From Tenodera sinensis (Eukaryota > Arthropoda > Insecta > Mantodea > Mantidae): 64,000 nucleotides of DNA. The stretch covers positions 137,153,064 to 137,217,063 of the forward strand of contig CM060961.1 in NCBI GenBank assembly GCA_030765045.1. The letters are read 5' to 3'. A program made the translations under genes and the position numbers. Below are positions 24,785 to 37,318 of this stretch, in pieces. The number at the start of each line of letters is the position of its first letter. Position 1 is the first letter of the stretch. A model generated the notes under the pieces. The model was not told where the DNA came from. It did no database searches and was given only the letters and a program-made list of their open reading frames with translations.

Positions 24785-25010
24785 AAACCGGCTTTCTTGG
24801 GTGGCACTAAAAGCCAATATTAAGTAATAAACTCTGCAGGTAGTGTGGTAGGTATTCTATACTTTCAAACGAAAGAAAGCGCCTTTCTTGGGCGGCACTA
24901 AAACCCAACATAAATTAATAGACTCTGTAGAAATGTATTTTAGTGTAGCAGATAGTCTATATTTTCAAGGAAAACAAACCATCTTTCTTGGGTGGGACTA
25001 AAATTTGAAC
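24785..25010 (+). repeat. Degenerate minisatellite, about 3 units of 90-105 bp
   Basis: CTTTCTTGGGTGGCACTAAA recurs with few changes at about 24792, 24881 and 24980. Units share AATAAACTCTGCAG-like and TAGTCTATATTTTCAA-like segments. The last unit is cut short. Confidence 0.7.
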
Positions 25011-26374
25011 ATTTCTGTTAATTGTGTGAAATAATCAACAGCTGTAGCTAATGAGTAACGATTTAGTGAGCCGTCATCAGTATTTGCCTTTCATGCCGAC
25101 GTGTCATTGGTTGTAACTGTGTCTGGCCAGTAGCATGAATACTGCTCAGTCATTGGAGAGGGATAAAGGGACGAAAAGAAGGGAAAGTGACGAAGGACTC
25201 AAATAATTATGATACCCTTGCATTAAACTAAATTTTCTGTACTTAGCCATCTTTGCTTGCAGTCGCCATCTTTCGGTTAAATTCGGTACGGTTTGCCTCA
25301 GGTTTTCGAACCTATAGGCAGGCAGCACAGTGATGCCACATGTTCGAAATATATCACACCGTTGCCAAGACTTATAGAATGACCCTTGTATTTTGAAGCA
25401 GACAATACTAACAATAACAAAAAAAGTGTGTAAATATGTAGAAAAACATTTTTCAGTGACGGTAAGTCACAGAACAAATTTAAGGAAGTAGGTACATTAC
25501 ATTCATACTCAAGCGAACCTTAAGAATCTCTATTTAATGATGCTGCGAAATCTGAACCAAACTATCGTCTTTACAGCTTTTTATAAATTATCGAGAATCG
25601 AGTATCAGTTCTTAAACATTAGTATCGATATCGAGTATCGAAAACTAATGGTGTTGTCCCATCACTACTTTTAAACATACTGTTAACTCAAAACATAAAT
25701 TAATAATTTTATATACACAAATTGAATAACTTACATTTAATTATAGAGGTAGGTATTTATATCCATTTCGTACCGTATTGGGTGAGATCAATTTTTCTAC
25801 CCTTTCATTGAGCTGGATTGTTATTCTTCTTTCAAACCAAGTCCTTTATGCAGCATATACATTTTTAACATATTATATTGCTTAAAATCTCTCAAGATGA
25901 TTTTAAGACGTTTTATAGATTTTAATGCCCATATAGCTTAAGGTAAGTACTTAGTAAAGTAACAATATTTTATAGGAATAATGTAAGCTGCTTATGTAAA
26001 TAAAGGATTACTATATAGAGCAGCAATGTTCAATATTTGCGAAAGAGGGGAGGTTGAGTTTACCTCATTCCACTTTATGTGGAATGGCCACACTTTAACA
26101 CCCAGACGTGCATTGTGCTGCAGTGGCGGTTTGGTTATATGTATGTACTTTGTGTTTGATTTATGATAGCTCTTTCAAATCTTGTGCGATAAACATTTCA
26201 TTACTGACTTGTTTGGTACTGCTTATGTTTAAGATTTCTATCAATATTTGGCGACAAAGTCGAAGTCCATAAGTTGTAAATACAAGTGATCGTCGCGTAA
26301 CCTATTGCGATATATAGACTTTAAATATAGTTCAATTTCAATAAAATCTGTTCGCAGATACACATAGAGCTACA
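25011..26374. other. Unassigned AT-rich sequence
   Basis: No gene found. At about 25590-25680 there is a motif with repeated ATCGAGTATC units and GTTGTCCCATCACTAC, which looks like the end of a hAT-type MITE but is not bounded. Confidence 0.35.
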
Positions 26375-26825
26375 CTCACTCTTATATACACTATTCTTGC
26401 AAATGTTTATTTTTCTATCTACTTCATGTTAATGGGTATACGCGTTTGTAGAAATTATTTTATTGCTAATTTTCTTGTAAGTGAAAGGGGAGTATGGGAA
26501 TATAGTAGGCTTTAAGTGATAGTCAAATTATTAAGAGCTGGTTGCTATGTGTTGTCTTCGAAATTCCGTTTTATTTGCAAGGCCAAGTAATAAAGAAAAC
26601 AAATAACATATTTCTATTTCAGAAACGTATAATTATTGGCAAATTCAAACGAATAATGAAGAATATCATGAAAATGGTTCATTCAAAGGAAAAGAAAGGT
26701 ATTTCACATTTAACGAGGTCCAGATTTTATATTTAGTTAAATTTTGTCTGTCTCTTACTGTTTACCATTTACGCAAAAGTAAATCAGAATGAAGAGGTCT
26801 GAGGACATTCAAGGTATGACTTAAA
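26375..26825 (-). repeat. Family A interspersed repeat, copy 7 (3' half)
   Basis: Reverse-orientation copy with AGGCTTTAAGTGATAGTCAA and GTTTACCATTTACGCAAAAG. It lacks the microsatellite-bearing 5' half. Confidence 0.7.
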
Positions 26826-28016
26826 ATTGCCATGAAATCGCCTGTTTTAGTCCGCCGTTGGATACTGACTGGTAATGATTCTACACGCCACAGGCGCTAC
26901 CTGAAAGAGGAGGCAGGGTTGTAGCTGATATTTACGTAAGCGTCTCCAAATTGACAGGGTTGTACATCGCTGATATATAGCCTAACATTAATTTTTACAG
27001 CTTTTATCAATTATTCTCATTTTCTTCTTGGCCTTTGAATGTAGAGTTCACATTAATACGTATTCTGTCCTTTTCGCAAGCTCCTCTGCCCCATTAGCTA
27101 GCAACATTCCCCGTTCATTTTACGGTCTTTAGCCTCTCATTTAATCTTTTAGGCGATGACTTTCTAATTTTTTCTTGCTTTTGATCTTACCTACACTTTA
27201 CATCTATTAATGACCACAGGAATTCCCATCTTTGCTCTTTGTATTTTTTTGCCCCTTTTCTTCACTCTGGCAAAAAGAAATGATGTCCCTGTCCGAGTTT
27301 TTTCTCCTCTCTTATTTTTGCTATCTTAAGGCTTCAAACGTTTGCAGTTGTATTTTTCAGCTGCAAAGAATTTTCTTTCCATTTTAAATGGGAAGCCTTA
27401 TTTTGAATTAAAATAATTCACAATGCAGTTGGTTAAACTTCCTTCAACATTTAAATTATGTCAGAATGTTTAATTCTATTTTGTAAACTCAGATTTAGTA
27501 CAGTTGAAATTTTTAAACTATACTTAAATTACATAAAATATTCTCGCATAAACATATCCCTTTATTTCAAAACTCTTTATAAGGTATATACCTATATAGT
27601 AACCTTACGATAGAAAATTCGCTCATAGTGTTAACTTCTAGAAGCGTTCGGAATCTCTTATATCTTGCAGTCTGATATTTACTGCAGCTGGTGCAAACTC
27701 AGATTTCTTAAGTACAAGGTGGTCTCAAAATAGAGTTTTAGGGCGAAGTATTTGCAGGTAACAGAGAAAGAAATGATGTTAAAGTTGCTGATTATTTCAT
27801 ATTCCCACAAAGCCGGAAATATGAACTGCTAATTGTGACATTTTTATCACAAAATGAAGTATGTGTTACTTCCTAAAGGCCCCTCGTAAGCATTGGGAAA
27901 TTGCTTGCAGAAGAGAAAATAACTTCAACCATGCTACAAGCAGAATCACCAATAATATTCATTATTTAGTGGAATGCCCCTATAATTGTATTTTAACTTT
28001 CGCAACTTTAACTGAA

Positions 28017-28018
<2 letters not shown>
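26826..28018. other. Unassigned sequence
   Basis: No open frame with recognisable similarity and no repeat identified. Confidence 0.4.
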
Positions 28019-28114
<96 letters not shown>

Positions 28115-28790
28115 CGCGCGCGCGCGAACAACATAACTCGAAAACGATAAGTCGGTTAAGAAGCAAAGTTGATATTTAAGTTTAATATCTTACAATGATA
28201 AGACATGAAGATTTTAGAGAACATTCCTCCACCCCAAAGCATCTTCATATGGAACATTTTTCGAAAATTTTGTATTTGTCAAAAATGGTTCTAGGCGATT
28301 ATGATTAAAATGCCGTATGTTGAAGGTATTTTTATGGCACATGAACTGCATATCTTGAATTTTCTGGCTATAGCCTACGTAGTTCTACTAGTAAACCGTA
28401 AGAGCCTAAATCTTACTACACAAGAACTGTAAGTCTTGTTAATACACATAATGTATGTATTTTTTCTTTTTAATGAATCACTTCGGAGATATTCCTGTTA
28501 TTTGTGTGGGTTTTGCAGTACTTAAACTTTTCTCAAATGGAAGGATGTTATTGACTTTGTCATCCCTTGGTCGCGCAAAGAGAATGGAATTTCAGTCTTC
28601 ATATAGCTTTAAACGATTTGACTATCAATCAAAGCCTACCATATTTGCCTTGCACCTACATGAAAATTAACAATAGGATAATTTCTGCAAATATTTATCT
28701 CGACTAACATGAAGACAGCGGAATAAAAGTTTGTAAGAATAGTTAGTACAATTGGTAGGGAAAGTCATGTGAGTGCAACACATCAGATTT
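28019..28790 (+). repeat. Family A interspersed repeat, copy 8, with long GT/GC tract
   Basis: The recognisable copy starts at a 107-bp (GT)n(GC)n tract (28019-28125). AACTCGAAAACGATAAGTCG and the whole 3' half follow, to GTGAGTGCAACACATCAGAT. Confidence 0.82.
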
Positions 28791-29937
28791 TTATAATCTA
28801 AAATCCATGATAAGCTTTGTGTGCGGTTAGGAGTGCCTATGATGCACCAGTTAAACAATACATATGTGAGTTAAATCATGGCACGTCATCAGAATCCATA
28901 CCCTGGTGATTAGGGACACATTTTCTGGTTCTGCAGGGAATACTCCCCCTGTTTAGTATTGTATCACACAACACCCAGGAAGAAGAAGAAAGAAGATCCC
29001 TGCATGCCCCCTGCTGCCATGTCTGGCCGGATCCAGCCACTTCGACCTTGGCTCCACAACCAGACAATAAAGCTATGCCTCCAAAATGTTCCTGCCGCCC
29101 CCAGGTAACTCCACCACCACAAGGCTGACCTTAACCCTCTCCTCACATGGGAGTTCTACATCTTCCGGTAAAGGAAACAGCTGAATATTCACCATACCTA
29201 CGTGTGACAATGGAAGATCGATAATGAGATTTAAGATAAACTTGATGCGCAGCTGTTGGAACTATGAGGCATTCAATGACTCATGACGAGGCAGAATACC
29301 TTCTTACCTCCTCCGAAAGTGACAGTTCTACTCCTGCAAGGCGTTTTAATCAGTCTTTCGTCATTTACTGCCAACACCACGGAACTTCTAAACGGAATGA
29401 ACACAAACAGACATAAGATGAAATTACTTCCTCTCCTTAGATCGGAAAAATGGTTTTGAAATTGTAATCACCTGCTAAGAAGCTTACTTCCTAACAAGTA
29501 GGCCAAGCGGCGCCGAGTCTTTTTCTTTCATTTGTATATTTTTAACTCCTATGCCCATTAAGGTGACTTTAAATTGAGAAACAAGTGATGGGTACTTATT
29601 CGCTGAACTGTAAGTTTTCTTTGCATTACTTTTATTAATAGCTTTAGTAATACACAAATTCACATTCAGTCTCATGTTCATACTTCCAGGCTCTGAGAAG
29701 GAGAACAACTCGTTCTGATTTAAAAAGGAAAGGGTCTCGTCCCAGCTGTAAATTGAACTAGACACATCGAAGTTTCAAAACCTGAACACTGATCACCTGA
29801 GGCCGCAGTTTGTTGAAATGTCTCTTTCTTCCTCTCTCTTTCTCAGCGTTCCTGCCATCCTCTACTTAACTATTTCCCTTAGTCGCCTTTCTCTCCCTAT
29901 TTCCAGACGCCTTCTCTCTTTTTCTCTTGGGTTTAGG
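28791..29937. other. Unassigned sequence
   Basis: 28876-29170 is more GC-rich than its surroundings and may be an unrecognised retroelement fragment. 29484-29765 holds an open frame with no recognisable similarity. I would not call a gene here. Confidence 0.35.
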
Positions 29938-30090
29938 CACGTTGTCACTCACCCTTTCACTCATCCTCTCACCCACTCACTCATCATCCCACCCACCCAC
30001 TCACTCTCTCACTCACTCACACACTCACTCCCTCACTCACTCCTTCCCACACTCCCTTTCTCAGTCAGTCACTCACTCAGTTTCCCATTT
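29938..30090. repeat. Imperfect (ACTC)n tract
   Basis: Cytosine/thymine-rich tandem 4-mers ACTC, with CACTCC and CACC variants. The Ser/His/Thr/Leu-rich open frames across it are artefacts. Confidence 0.85.
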
Positions 30091-30476
30091 GTCCCTCTCT
30101 TCACTTCGTCGCTTTCCTCTCTTCCTTTTCCTTCTCTAACTTACTCGTACTCTTTATGGGATGTTAATATACAGTTAAGCACGAGTAAAACGTTTAACGC
30201 TACACAAACTCGTGGCAATTGGTTTGACACACGAAGAATAGTAATAATAATTTGGTATTGCTCCTTGGACATACTCTAGTCCACTACATACGTTATCAAT
30301 CGCAACTGAAAATAAAAGAAAATGAAAAAGCACACTGATGTATTACAACAGTATGACAGTCTCTAAGGTTGTCCACCAATTCCTTGTCCATTCTAAAAAG
30401 TCTATCTCTAATTAAACATACATGTTCCGCGTTGATTTCAACGTACGCTCATACAGTTTCTTGCAGTTGCATAGCA

Positions 30477-30478
<2 letters not shown>
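30091..30478. other. Unassigned spacer
   Basis: No gene or repeat recognised. Confidence 0.4.
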
Positions 30479-30544
<66 letters not shown>

Positions 30545-30560
30545 TGTGTGCGTGCGTGAG
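30479..30560. repeat. Compound microsatellite (TC)n(GC)n(GT)n
   Basis: Three dinucleotide runs in succession. The surrounding sequence does not match family A. Confidence 0.95.
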
Positions 30561-30637
30561 TGCATGTGTGCTGGAATAAAAACACAAAGGCTATAATAGC
30601 ATTTCAATAACGATTGCTTGAAATATTGGGGATTATG

Positions 30638-30882
30638 GATCTTTTTTGTAGAGTTTAACGCCCGCTTTTACTACATTCCGTACCGAAGGCGGTGACACTG
30701 ATGACACATGGAATGAAGATGGAGCACCGTGGAATGAGATGGCGGGGGAAACCGATGAACCCAGAGGAAACCCGCGCCAGCACCCCTTCGTCCACCATAA
30801 ATCCCACATACGCTTGCCTGGATCGAACCCAGGTCGCTTTGGTGAGAAGCGAATGGTCTAACCACTCGGCTACGGTGCAGCC
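30638..30882 (-). mobile_element. tRNA-derived SINE, short form (copy 1)
   Basis: The minus strand has a tRNA-like head (GTAGCCGAGTGGTTAGACC, then GGTTCGATCC), the GTGGACGAAGGGGTG block and a 3' end GTAGTAAAAGCGGGCGTTAA. It is flanked by GGGGATTATG at 30628-30637 and 30883-30892. Confidence 0.88.
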
Positions 30883-31114
30883 GGGGATTATGAAGGAAAA
30901 ATGTTGATTAAAATGTTTTTTTTTTTTTTCCTTTATTAACTTCCCCAACGTAAATGAAACTACTAAAGCTACAAAAAGTTATTTAATACAATTTCTAAAT
31001 TGTCTCTTCACTATTTTCTCAAGTAGCGGTGGTAGCCGAGGGTAAAAAGGTATTACGCGAGTTACTTCTTAATACAGAAATGTATATATACTTTTAAAAA
31101 GGGAAATCAAGCAT

Positions 31115-31328
<214 letters not shown>

Positions 31329-31713
31329 GCATAGGGAGAAAATGAACAAAAAGGGTTAGCCTCATGGTTGGGAATAGCGAAACCAACGTATTTCAGAGCG
31401 TCACTACTTTTCGATAGACCAACGGACACTGCTGGTCAGTCTGTCAAAGGTGACAGACGTGCACTTTCTTATCACATCAAATTGCTTAAAAACTAACGGA
31501 CATAAAGTGAGTGTATTAAAATTTATTTGTGTCTGCGATTGGTGAATTAATTCTACGAGAATACATACATATATCGGTCGGCAACATCTCCAGGGAAAAG
31601 AGTTTAAAAAGCGATTCTTCATTAAAAGCCGTTATATAAAAAATTTCTGTGATCCTTTCGAAACCACCCACGCAAACCCAGAGAGAGAAACAGGGCAGTT
31701 TCAAAGGAGCTTC
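31329..31713. other. Unassigned spacer
   Basis: No supported gene; the open frames show no recognisable similarity. Confidence 0.4.
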
Positions 31714-32645
31714 TATACTCTGTACATCAAGAGATTAGAGAAGACGTAAACAAAGCCACGTGCGTTTTGACCACAGCGCGCCCTCTTGACGCTTTCGCCG
31801 TGTATGTAAATAGTCCCTTGAAGAAATACTGTTACTGAGGTCTGAAATGTCACTTAATGTTTGCTAAAGCATGAACTAAGTGTACTAAGCATAGTTAAAG
31901 TGTAAGAATACGCAGTTAAGTGAATCTAATTCATTCTGCTCGCGCATTATTCAGTATGAAAGTAACATGGCGGAACAAGTGAGTTGTGAAACATAAGTGC
32001 GGCAAACCGTTGCCAAGTGGTGAAAAGACAACAATGTTCAACGTGTTTAACAAGTTCTGTGAGAAATATCCCGAACTTGCTATCGAAGACGTGATGAAAT
32101 TAACATCCGAGTTTACCAGTGTGTCAGTTGCAAGTATTTACAGCACACGCAAAGAAAAATGGTCAGTTGGTGAAGTCAGAACTCTCGGCAAAAGGCGACC
32201 ACGTGCCAGGCAAATGTTGGATGTAGTTTGCGACGAATTTGTGAGATCTGCAATCCTTCGAAAAGTTCACCAGTTCTTTGTTAACAATGAACCCCACCTT
32301 AAACTAAGTGCTGTTGGCAGTTAACTCTGTTCCCGATCTTCCAGATTTAAAACGATCTTCCCTCCACAAGCTGCCTCTGGAGATTGGTTTTGAGATTGTG
32401 AGCAGGAAATGAAAAAGTGTTGTTGTGGACAGAGATGACATAAGTAGCAGTTAATTTCCATGTGCTACATGTTATTTGGATCAAGTAAATATATCCTTTT
32501 AGTAGTGTAAAATGCATAATATACCTACGCGCCTACGCGTAGCCGTAGGTAACTGTATTGCGTCATTGTGAATGCACGTGACCGCGGAGTGATACAAACC
32601 GGGCTTTGTTTACATCTCCTCTAATCTCTTGATGAACAGAGTATA
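31714..32645 (+). mobile_element. Internally deleted TIR DNA transposon (IS630/Tc1-like)
   Basis: Terminal inverted repeats of about 44 bp differ at only a few bases: left TATACTCTGTACATCAAGAG, right in reverse TATACTCTGTTCATCAAGAG, each continuing to GTAAACAAAGCC. Ends beginning TATA are compatible with a TA duplication. Inside is only the N-terminal half of a transposase, so it depends on a full-length relative. Confidence 0.8.
31986..32460 (+). pseudogene. Transposase N-terminal half, frameshifted
   Basis: The translation contains KPLPSGEKTTMFNVFNKFCE and EDVMKLTSEFTSVSVASIY, a helix-turn-helix region, then a DEFVRSAILRKVHQFF segment. After a stop at 32324 the reading moves to another frame with SVPDLPDLKRSSLHKLP and, after a further stop, VVVDRDDIS. 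In related transposases this is followed by the catalytic domain starting at a YxDETWxNxGHT motif, which is absent: the sequence runs on to the right TIR. The ATG at 31967 is out of frame with the main segment. The type is shared with family M below, at a distance. Confidence 0.72.
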
Positions 32646-32650
32646 GACAT

Positions 32651-33520
32651 TGTTAAGCGGTGGAGAGTATTATCGATTCAAATAGTTTCACCGACAACTG
32701 TATGATTTTGCTTCAAACTGGTTTAACAACGTGAAGCAGTTAGGATCTTGTGCTTCACTTTGTAAGCGCGAGAATGGGCGGCAACACCGGTTTAGAAGCT
32801 TTGGACGTGCAGGAACTTGTGCAAGAGAAGCCGAGAAACTTCGATATCCTGAAAAGGCTCTGGTAATTCCCTGAGCGAGGCAGCAGGGACAGAGACTTGT
32901 GATTCAGTTTTGGAGGAAATAAAGTAACATAAAAAGTAACTTGAGCGGTCATTTATCACACTAGTGTGACGAGCGAGATTTGAAAACCACGATGGAGGCA
33001 ACACTTGGGAAACTGTTGGCTAGAATGGCAGAAATGAATACCGAAATGCAGCACATGGAGAGAAAAATGGAAGCCGAATTGGAATGGAGAAATGGGAGAA
33101 GATGGGAAGTGGACTAGCAACCGTGAATTCCACAATAAAGAAGATTGAGGCGAAAGCGGAGGGTATAAAGGAAGAAATGGAGATAGAAATGAATTACGGA
33201 ATGGAGAAGATTGAGACGAAGATCGAGTCCGGGTTGAAGAAGATGAAGACGGAGTTCACAACTAAAATCCATGTGCAACACGCCGGCGTGAGGAAATACA
33301 TGGAAGAGTTTGACGGAAGGGCGGCACATGTTGGCCAACGCATTAACGCTCTGGAGGACGTCGGGAAGGGAAGTAAAGCCAGTGATACCGTGTCGCAGAT
33401 TTATGCTACATAAAAGAAACCCAAGCCTTATAAAGAAGGCTCTGAGGAAAATTAAGATATCTTTCACGTGCAAAATAGAATCGGACGTTGAGAACCATAG
33501 CAGTTGAGCGTCCATAAATA
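32651..33520 (+). pseudogene. LTR-retrotransposon leader and gag N-terminus, frameshifted
   Basis: From ATG 32992 (MEATLGKLLARMAEMNTEM) the sequence encodes a Lys/Glu/Met-rich coiled coil. It continues in another frame from about 33084 (KIEAKAEGIKEEMEIEMNYG) to a stop at 33413. Such coiled-coil starts are typical of gag in insect Gypsy-like elements, and the sequence before the ATG (GTGTGACGAGCGAGATTTG) resembles a leader just after a primer-binding site. No protease or polymerase follows. The family cannot be fixed. Confidence 0.5.
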
Positions 33521-34664
33521 AAAATCAATTTAAATTAAGTTTTTTGAAATTGAAATTGCGTGATTTTTGTTTGTTGACTACTAACAAGGAAAGGTCACGA
33601 TACGTTGTCCCGCAAATTATATTCATACATAGCTCAGGTAATAGAGCGGGAAAATATAAATACACCATATAAAGTTTGATGCTATGAACTATTAGCACAG
33701 TAAATATCAGTCGTCAAAGTTATGATGAGAATATGTGAGTGTGAACGATTTATGAAACAAATTGATTATTTGAGATAAATATTCAATAATATGGTATGAA
33801 ACATTCTATAACAGATGGTAATTATTATTTATGCCAACAAACTCACTGTTGGTGTTCTTAAACACACGAGCCGTGTGTGGGCAATTCAAATCCCAGCTGT
33901 GGCATTGAATTTTTCAGTTCCAATTCTACCTCTCAGAGTTTGCTTACTTGACTACACTGTCGGAGGTAGAAAGTGTGCAATTCAGTAATAACAATATGGT
34001 CAATGCATAGACAGTTCGCACGGTGTGTACAGTTGATGAAAGCAGGTTTGTCGCAGAACGGTGCTCATGGAAATATTCTCCCCTTAATCCTTCTTCGAAG
34101 CATTACTCCAAGGGTGTTTGAAATATACCAGGAACGTTTTGAGGTACCTATTGAAAAAACGCACATTTGATTAAGTTAGAGATTCCTGCTGCCGAGAACT
34201 GGGAATGCACAAACGATTGAAGGCTTAAGAGGGGTCTGTATGGCACATGTTAGTGTCATTGTCAGAAGATGCCACAATTGTATCTGTGATACATTTCACA
34301 AAATGCTTGTAAGGACGGAAAACGAAAACATCGGCAAGTTGCACTTTGCTAGAATCAGCTTCACAATTCAATGTCTTCAGGAGCTGTTAAAGTTGTATAG
34401 TTCATCTCAGCGCCTGTCCAGGAGGAGTCAAACAAAAGAAGGTCTTTAGTTTTGCATTGTATATCTGGCCACATTACTTGCAGCTCGATGCGTAAATGAA
34501 GTGCTTTAGTCGAGAGGGGAAACCAGTAACCGCCCCATCTATTCCACCATCTCCTGTCAATAAAGTTGTAGCATAGCAGCTAAAAGTTTAGAAAGTAGTC
34601 AATAACAAACACAAATGATTTCGTTCTATTCTCCGCCACTACCGTGAGTTCCCCTTGTAAGTAT
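33521..34664. other. Unassigned sequence
   Basis: No gene or repeat recognised; small frames at 33973-34449 have no recognisable similarity. Confidence 0.4.
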
Positions 34665-35198
34665 AGGGTGCAGACACAGAGGGGACACCTCGCTCACTTC
34701 TACCTACACGATCTATTGTGGTTACCACCCACCCAGGAGGCAAGGATGAAATGAGGGAACCGAAGATACCACACAGGGTCGCAGCTAGACAGGCCACGGA
34801 GACGCGCGGAAGTCCCTAACAGGTACTGAGACTTCTTCATCCCGGTGCCAGGCCCCGCCAAGCAGCCATCACACCGCGGGTCCGTGTTGCACCGAGTGGC
34901 CCCCCCCCCCCCCTGAAGGAGGACCAGGTCAGCCAAACACCACCTAGCACCAAGTACAGCATAACATGCGCAATTATCCCTGCCATCTGCCCGGCACTGC
35001 CAACAATACACATCTGAAAGATGATAAGGAAATGTAATGACCGGAAATGATGGAAAGGAAATCGTGGTGTGAAATAATGCACCCCAGTGGCATGGGGAAA
35101 TCACGAAAAACCCCATTTCAGAGTCACGGCCATGGGGATCGAAACCGTGACCTCCGTATGCGAGCCACAGGCATTACCGCCTGAGCCATCGCGCTAGG
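34665..35198 (-). mobile_element. Second-type SINE (GC-rich, ~530 bp), copy 1
   Basis: The minus-strand head is tRNA-like: GCGCGATGGCTCAGGCGG, then GGTTTCGATCCCC as B box. The body contains GGGGTGCATTATTTCACACC and TTTCCTTTCCATCATTTCC, a G-run interrupted segment, and the 3' end GGGACTTCCGCGCGTCTCC. The target duplication TTCCCCTTGTAAGTATA (34649-34664) is matched by TTCCCTTGTAAGTATA (35199-35214). Confidence 0.85.
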
Positions 35199-35214
35199 TT
35201 CCCTTGTAAGTATA

Positions 35215-36325
35215 TATTTACATTTCTTGGCCGTCCATGAACTTGGATCCCGTCCCTATCGTCATTGAGTAAACAATTATTATTGCTCTTAACATGTAGA
35301 TATTTGGTAGACGAGTTTAATTTGCTTCATTCTTGCTATTTATCTGACTTCAAAAAGCTACCATAGGGATCGTAGTGCCATATGACGGCCTATATGCAGT
35401 TTGTGCTTTCTGTGAGGTATTGCTCGTTCCAACTTTGTTTTTGTTTGGGTGCCCGTTCCGGAGCAAGTACATACTTCGTCCCCTGCCGCTTTTTCCGGAA
35501 TACATTATTTTCGTCAGTGTACTATTGCATGTAATACGAGATACGTATATTATTCTTTCCGTTGCTTTCATTCGCGTAAGAGAATGTGGCATTGTGTGCA
35601 CATTCTCTCCTTCCTTCTTTTTTTTTTTTCTTTTCTTTTTTTTTTCTTTTTTTGCATGCGTTTTTAAACGTGCGAGGCCAGCCATATCAAACAGCCCGAC
35701 GTTTCACATCCTTCAACTGTTCCACGTCTGATCCTTGTGTGTGTGTGTGTGCGTGCGCGCGCGTGCGTGTGTGTATGTACATCTCTTCAGATTCACTCTC
35801 ACTACATTGAGATACATCCTGCAGCATGGTATTATCCTCGGATAGATATTCATTGTCGTCCTCCGCCTCCAGCATGATGCTATAGTGTGTCTGTTTTGTT
35901 ATCCTTGCGGTCAGTGTCCGCGTACAAATGTGTTGTGTGACGCAACCTGTGTGACAATCTCAGCAAACTAAACGTCGCCTGGTGGTTTCTGGGCTGCATG
36001 CTTAACATAATACTATTATCTGGTTTCTACCTACCTTAAGAACCAGACTAGCTGTAAACATTACCACGTGTTTCCATCCATGTTGATTGGTGGGTTACCA
36101 TAAGGCGCAAAAAGAAAACTTGTCTTTAAACAGGAAACATATAGGTTACTCAGCAACTTAAGAAGGAACCTCATAATAATATAATGTTTACGCTACTTCC
36201 CAGTTAATAAGTAGATACATAAAAAGTAAATATTAGTTAGTGCATTATAGAAGCTATTAAATGAGCCTTTGTTTCCGCTTCCGTTTCCCCTCTATTTCAT
36301 ACAACTAATAATGGCAGCAGTTAAC
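35215..36325. other. Unassigned sequence with T-rich and (GT)n tracts
   Basis: A T-rich tract lies at 35615-35655 and a GT/GC tract at 35737-35776. No recognisable gene. Confidence 0.45.
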
Positions 36326-36329
36326 GAAA

Positions 36330-36595
36330 ATTGTGTTTCCAGCTTGAGTGCGGATTTAAACTTTGTGTAGTGAAGAAGCATCACAAAGGAAAACCGATAA
36401 GAAGTGCCGAAAAGCAAATCATTTGAATAAGCCAATGGAAACCTATTTAGAAGTGTTAGTGAATGATGTAGTGAAACTAACCTCCGAATATACAGGTGTC
36501 AGTGAATATTCTTTAGGAAATGTCCAAAAGCACCAGCGAAGAAAAAAATCTGGCAAAAGCCAGTCATAGGAAACGAAATTTTGTTAAATGTGCAA
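36330..36595 (+). pseudogene. Possible transposase N-terminal remnant
   Basis: VNDVVKLTSEYTGVSEYSLG closely resembles the EDVMKLTSEFTSVSVASIY segment at 31.7-32.6 kb, followed by another Lys-rich stretch. Stops and frame changes are frequent. It ends where the polypyrimidine tract starts. Confidence 0.5.
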
Positions 36596-36600
36596 TTGGC

Positions 36601-36880
36601 CTCCTTCCTTCCCTCCCTCTCTCCATTCCTGCTCCTCTCTCTTCCTTCCTTCCTTCCTTCCTTCCTTCCTCCCTCCCTCCCTCCCTCCCTCCCTCCCTCC
36701 CTCCCTCCCTCCCTCCCTCCCTCCCTCCCTCCCTCCCTCCCTCCCTCCCTCCCTCCCTCCCTCCCTCCCTCCCTCCCTCCCTCCCTCCCTCCCTCCCTCC
36801 CTCCCTCCCTCCCTCCCTCCCTCCCTCCCTCCCTCCCTCCCTCCCTCCCTCCCTCCCTCCCTCCCTCCCTCCCTCCCTCC

Positions 36881-36911
<31 letters not shown>

Positions 36912-36935
36912 TTTTTCTCTCCCTCTATCTCTCTT
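36601..36935. repeat. Polypyrimidine tract (CCTT)n-(CCCT)n-(CTTT)n
   Basis: About 330 bp, mostly pure CCCT. The three overlapping Leu/Pro/Ser frames are artefacts of a 4-bp period without stop codons. Confidence 0.97.
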
Positions 36936-37050
36936 TCTTTCTATGTCCTTTCGTGTTCGCCTTACATTAGCTTTATGTTAGCTTCACTGTATGTAGCTAA
37001 CATGTAGCTAACACACGCATGTAGGTGTGTACGCATGTATGTACGTATGT

Positions 37051-37318
37051 ATCGGAATCTTTCGACGTAATTTTCACCAACTTAAGCGTCGTCTGACTTG
37101 AGAATCACAGATGGCAAGGACTGATGACAAAACAACAATATCATAACTTTGTCCTAATGCCCTGACCAGGATCATCAGGATAAAAATGACTAAGCTAAAT
37201 TTATCAATGCAAAGGGATCTTTCGACATAATGCTCAGCAAGTTAAATCCTCTTTAAAATTTTGCACACGTGTTAAGGACTGATGACAATATAACAATATC
37301 ATGACTTTGTGTAATGTT
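37051..37318 (+). repeat. Diverged direct repeat, ~110 bp, spaced ~155 bp
   Basis: Both units begin ATCTTTCGAC and share AAGGACTGATGACAA followed by ACAATATCATGACTTTGT-like sequence. They differ by several substitutions and indels. Confidence 0.6.

Noticed and set aside
24785..25010. CRISPR-like or regulatory direct repeat array
   Set aside because: Only three diverged units, no regular spacers, and a eukaryotic context.
33114..33515. Minus-strand frame of 133 codons
   Set aside because: Antisense to the gag-like coiled coil; no recognisable motif.
35350..35731. Frames of 111-118 codons on both strands
   Set aside because: They depend on a T-rich/Lys-rich tract and have no recognisable similarity.
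36520..37007. Three overlapping Pro/Ser/Leu frames
   Set aside because: Products of the CCCT repeat, open in all three frames.
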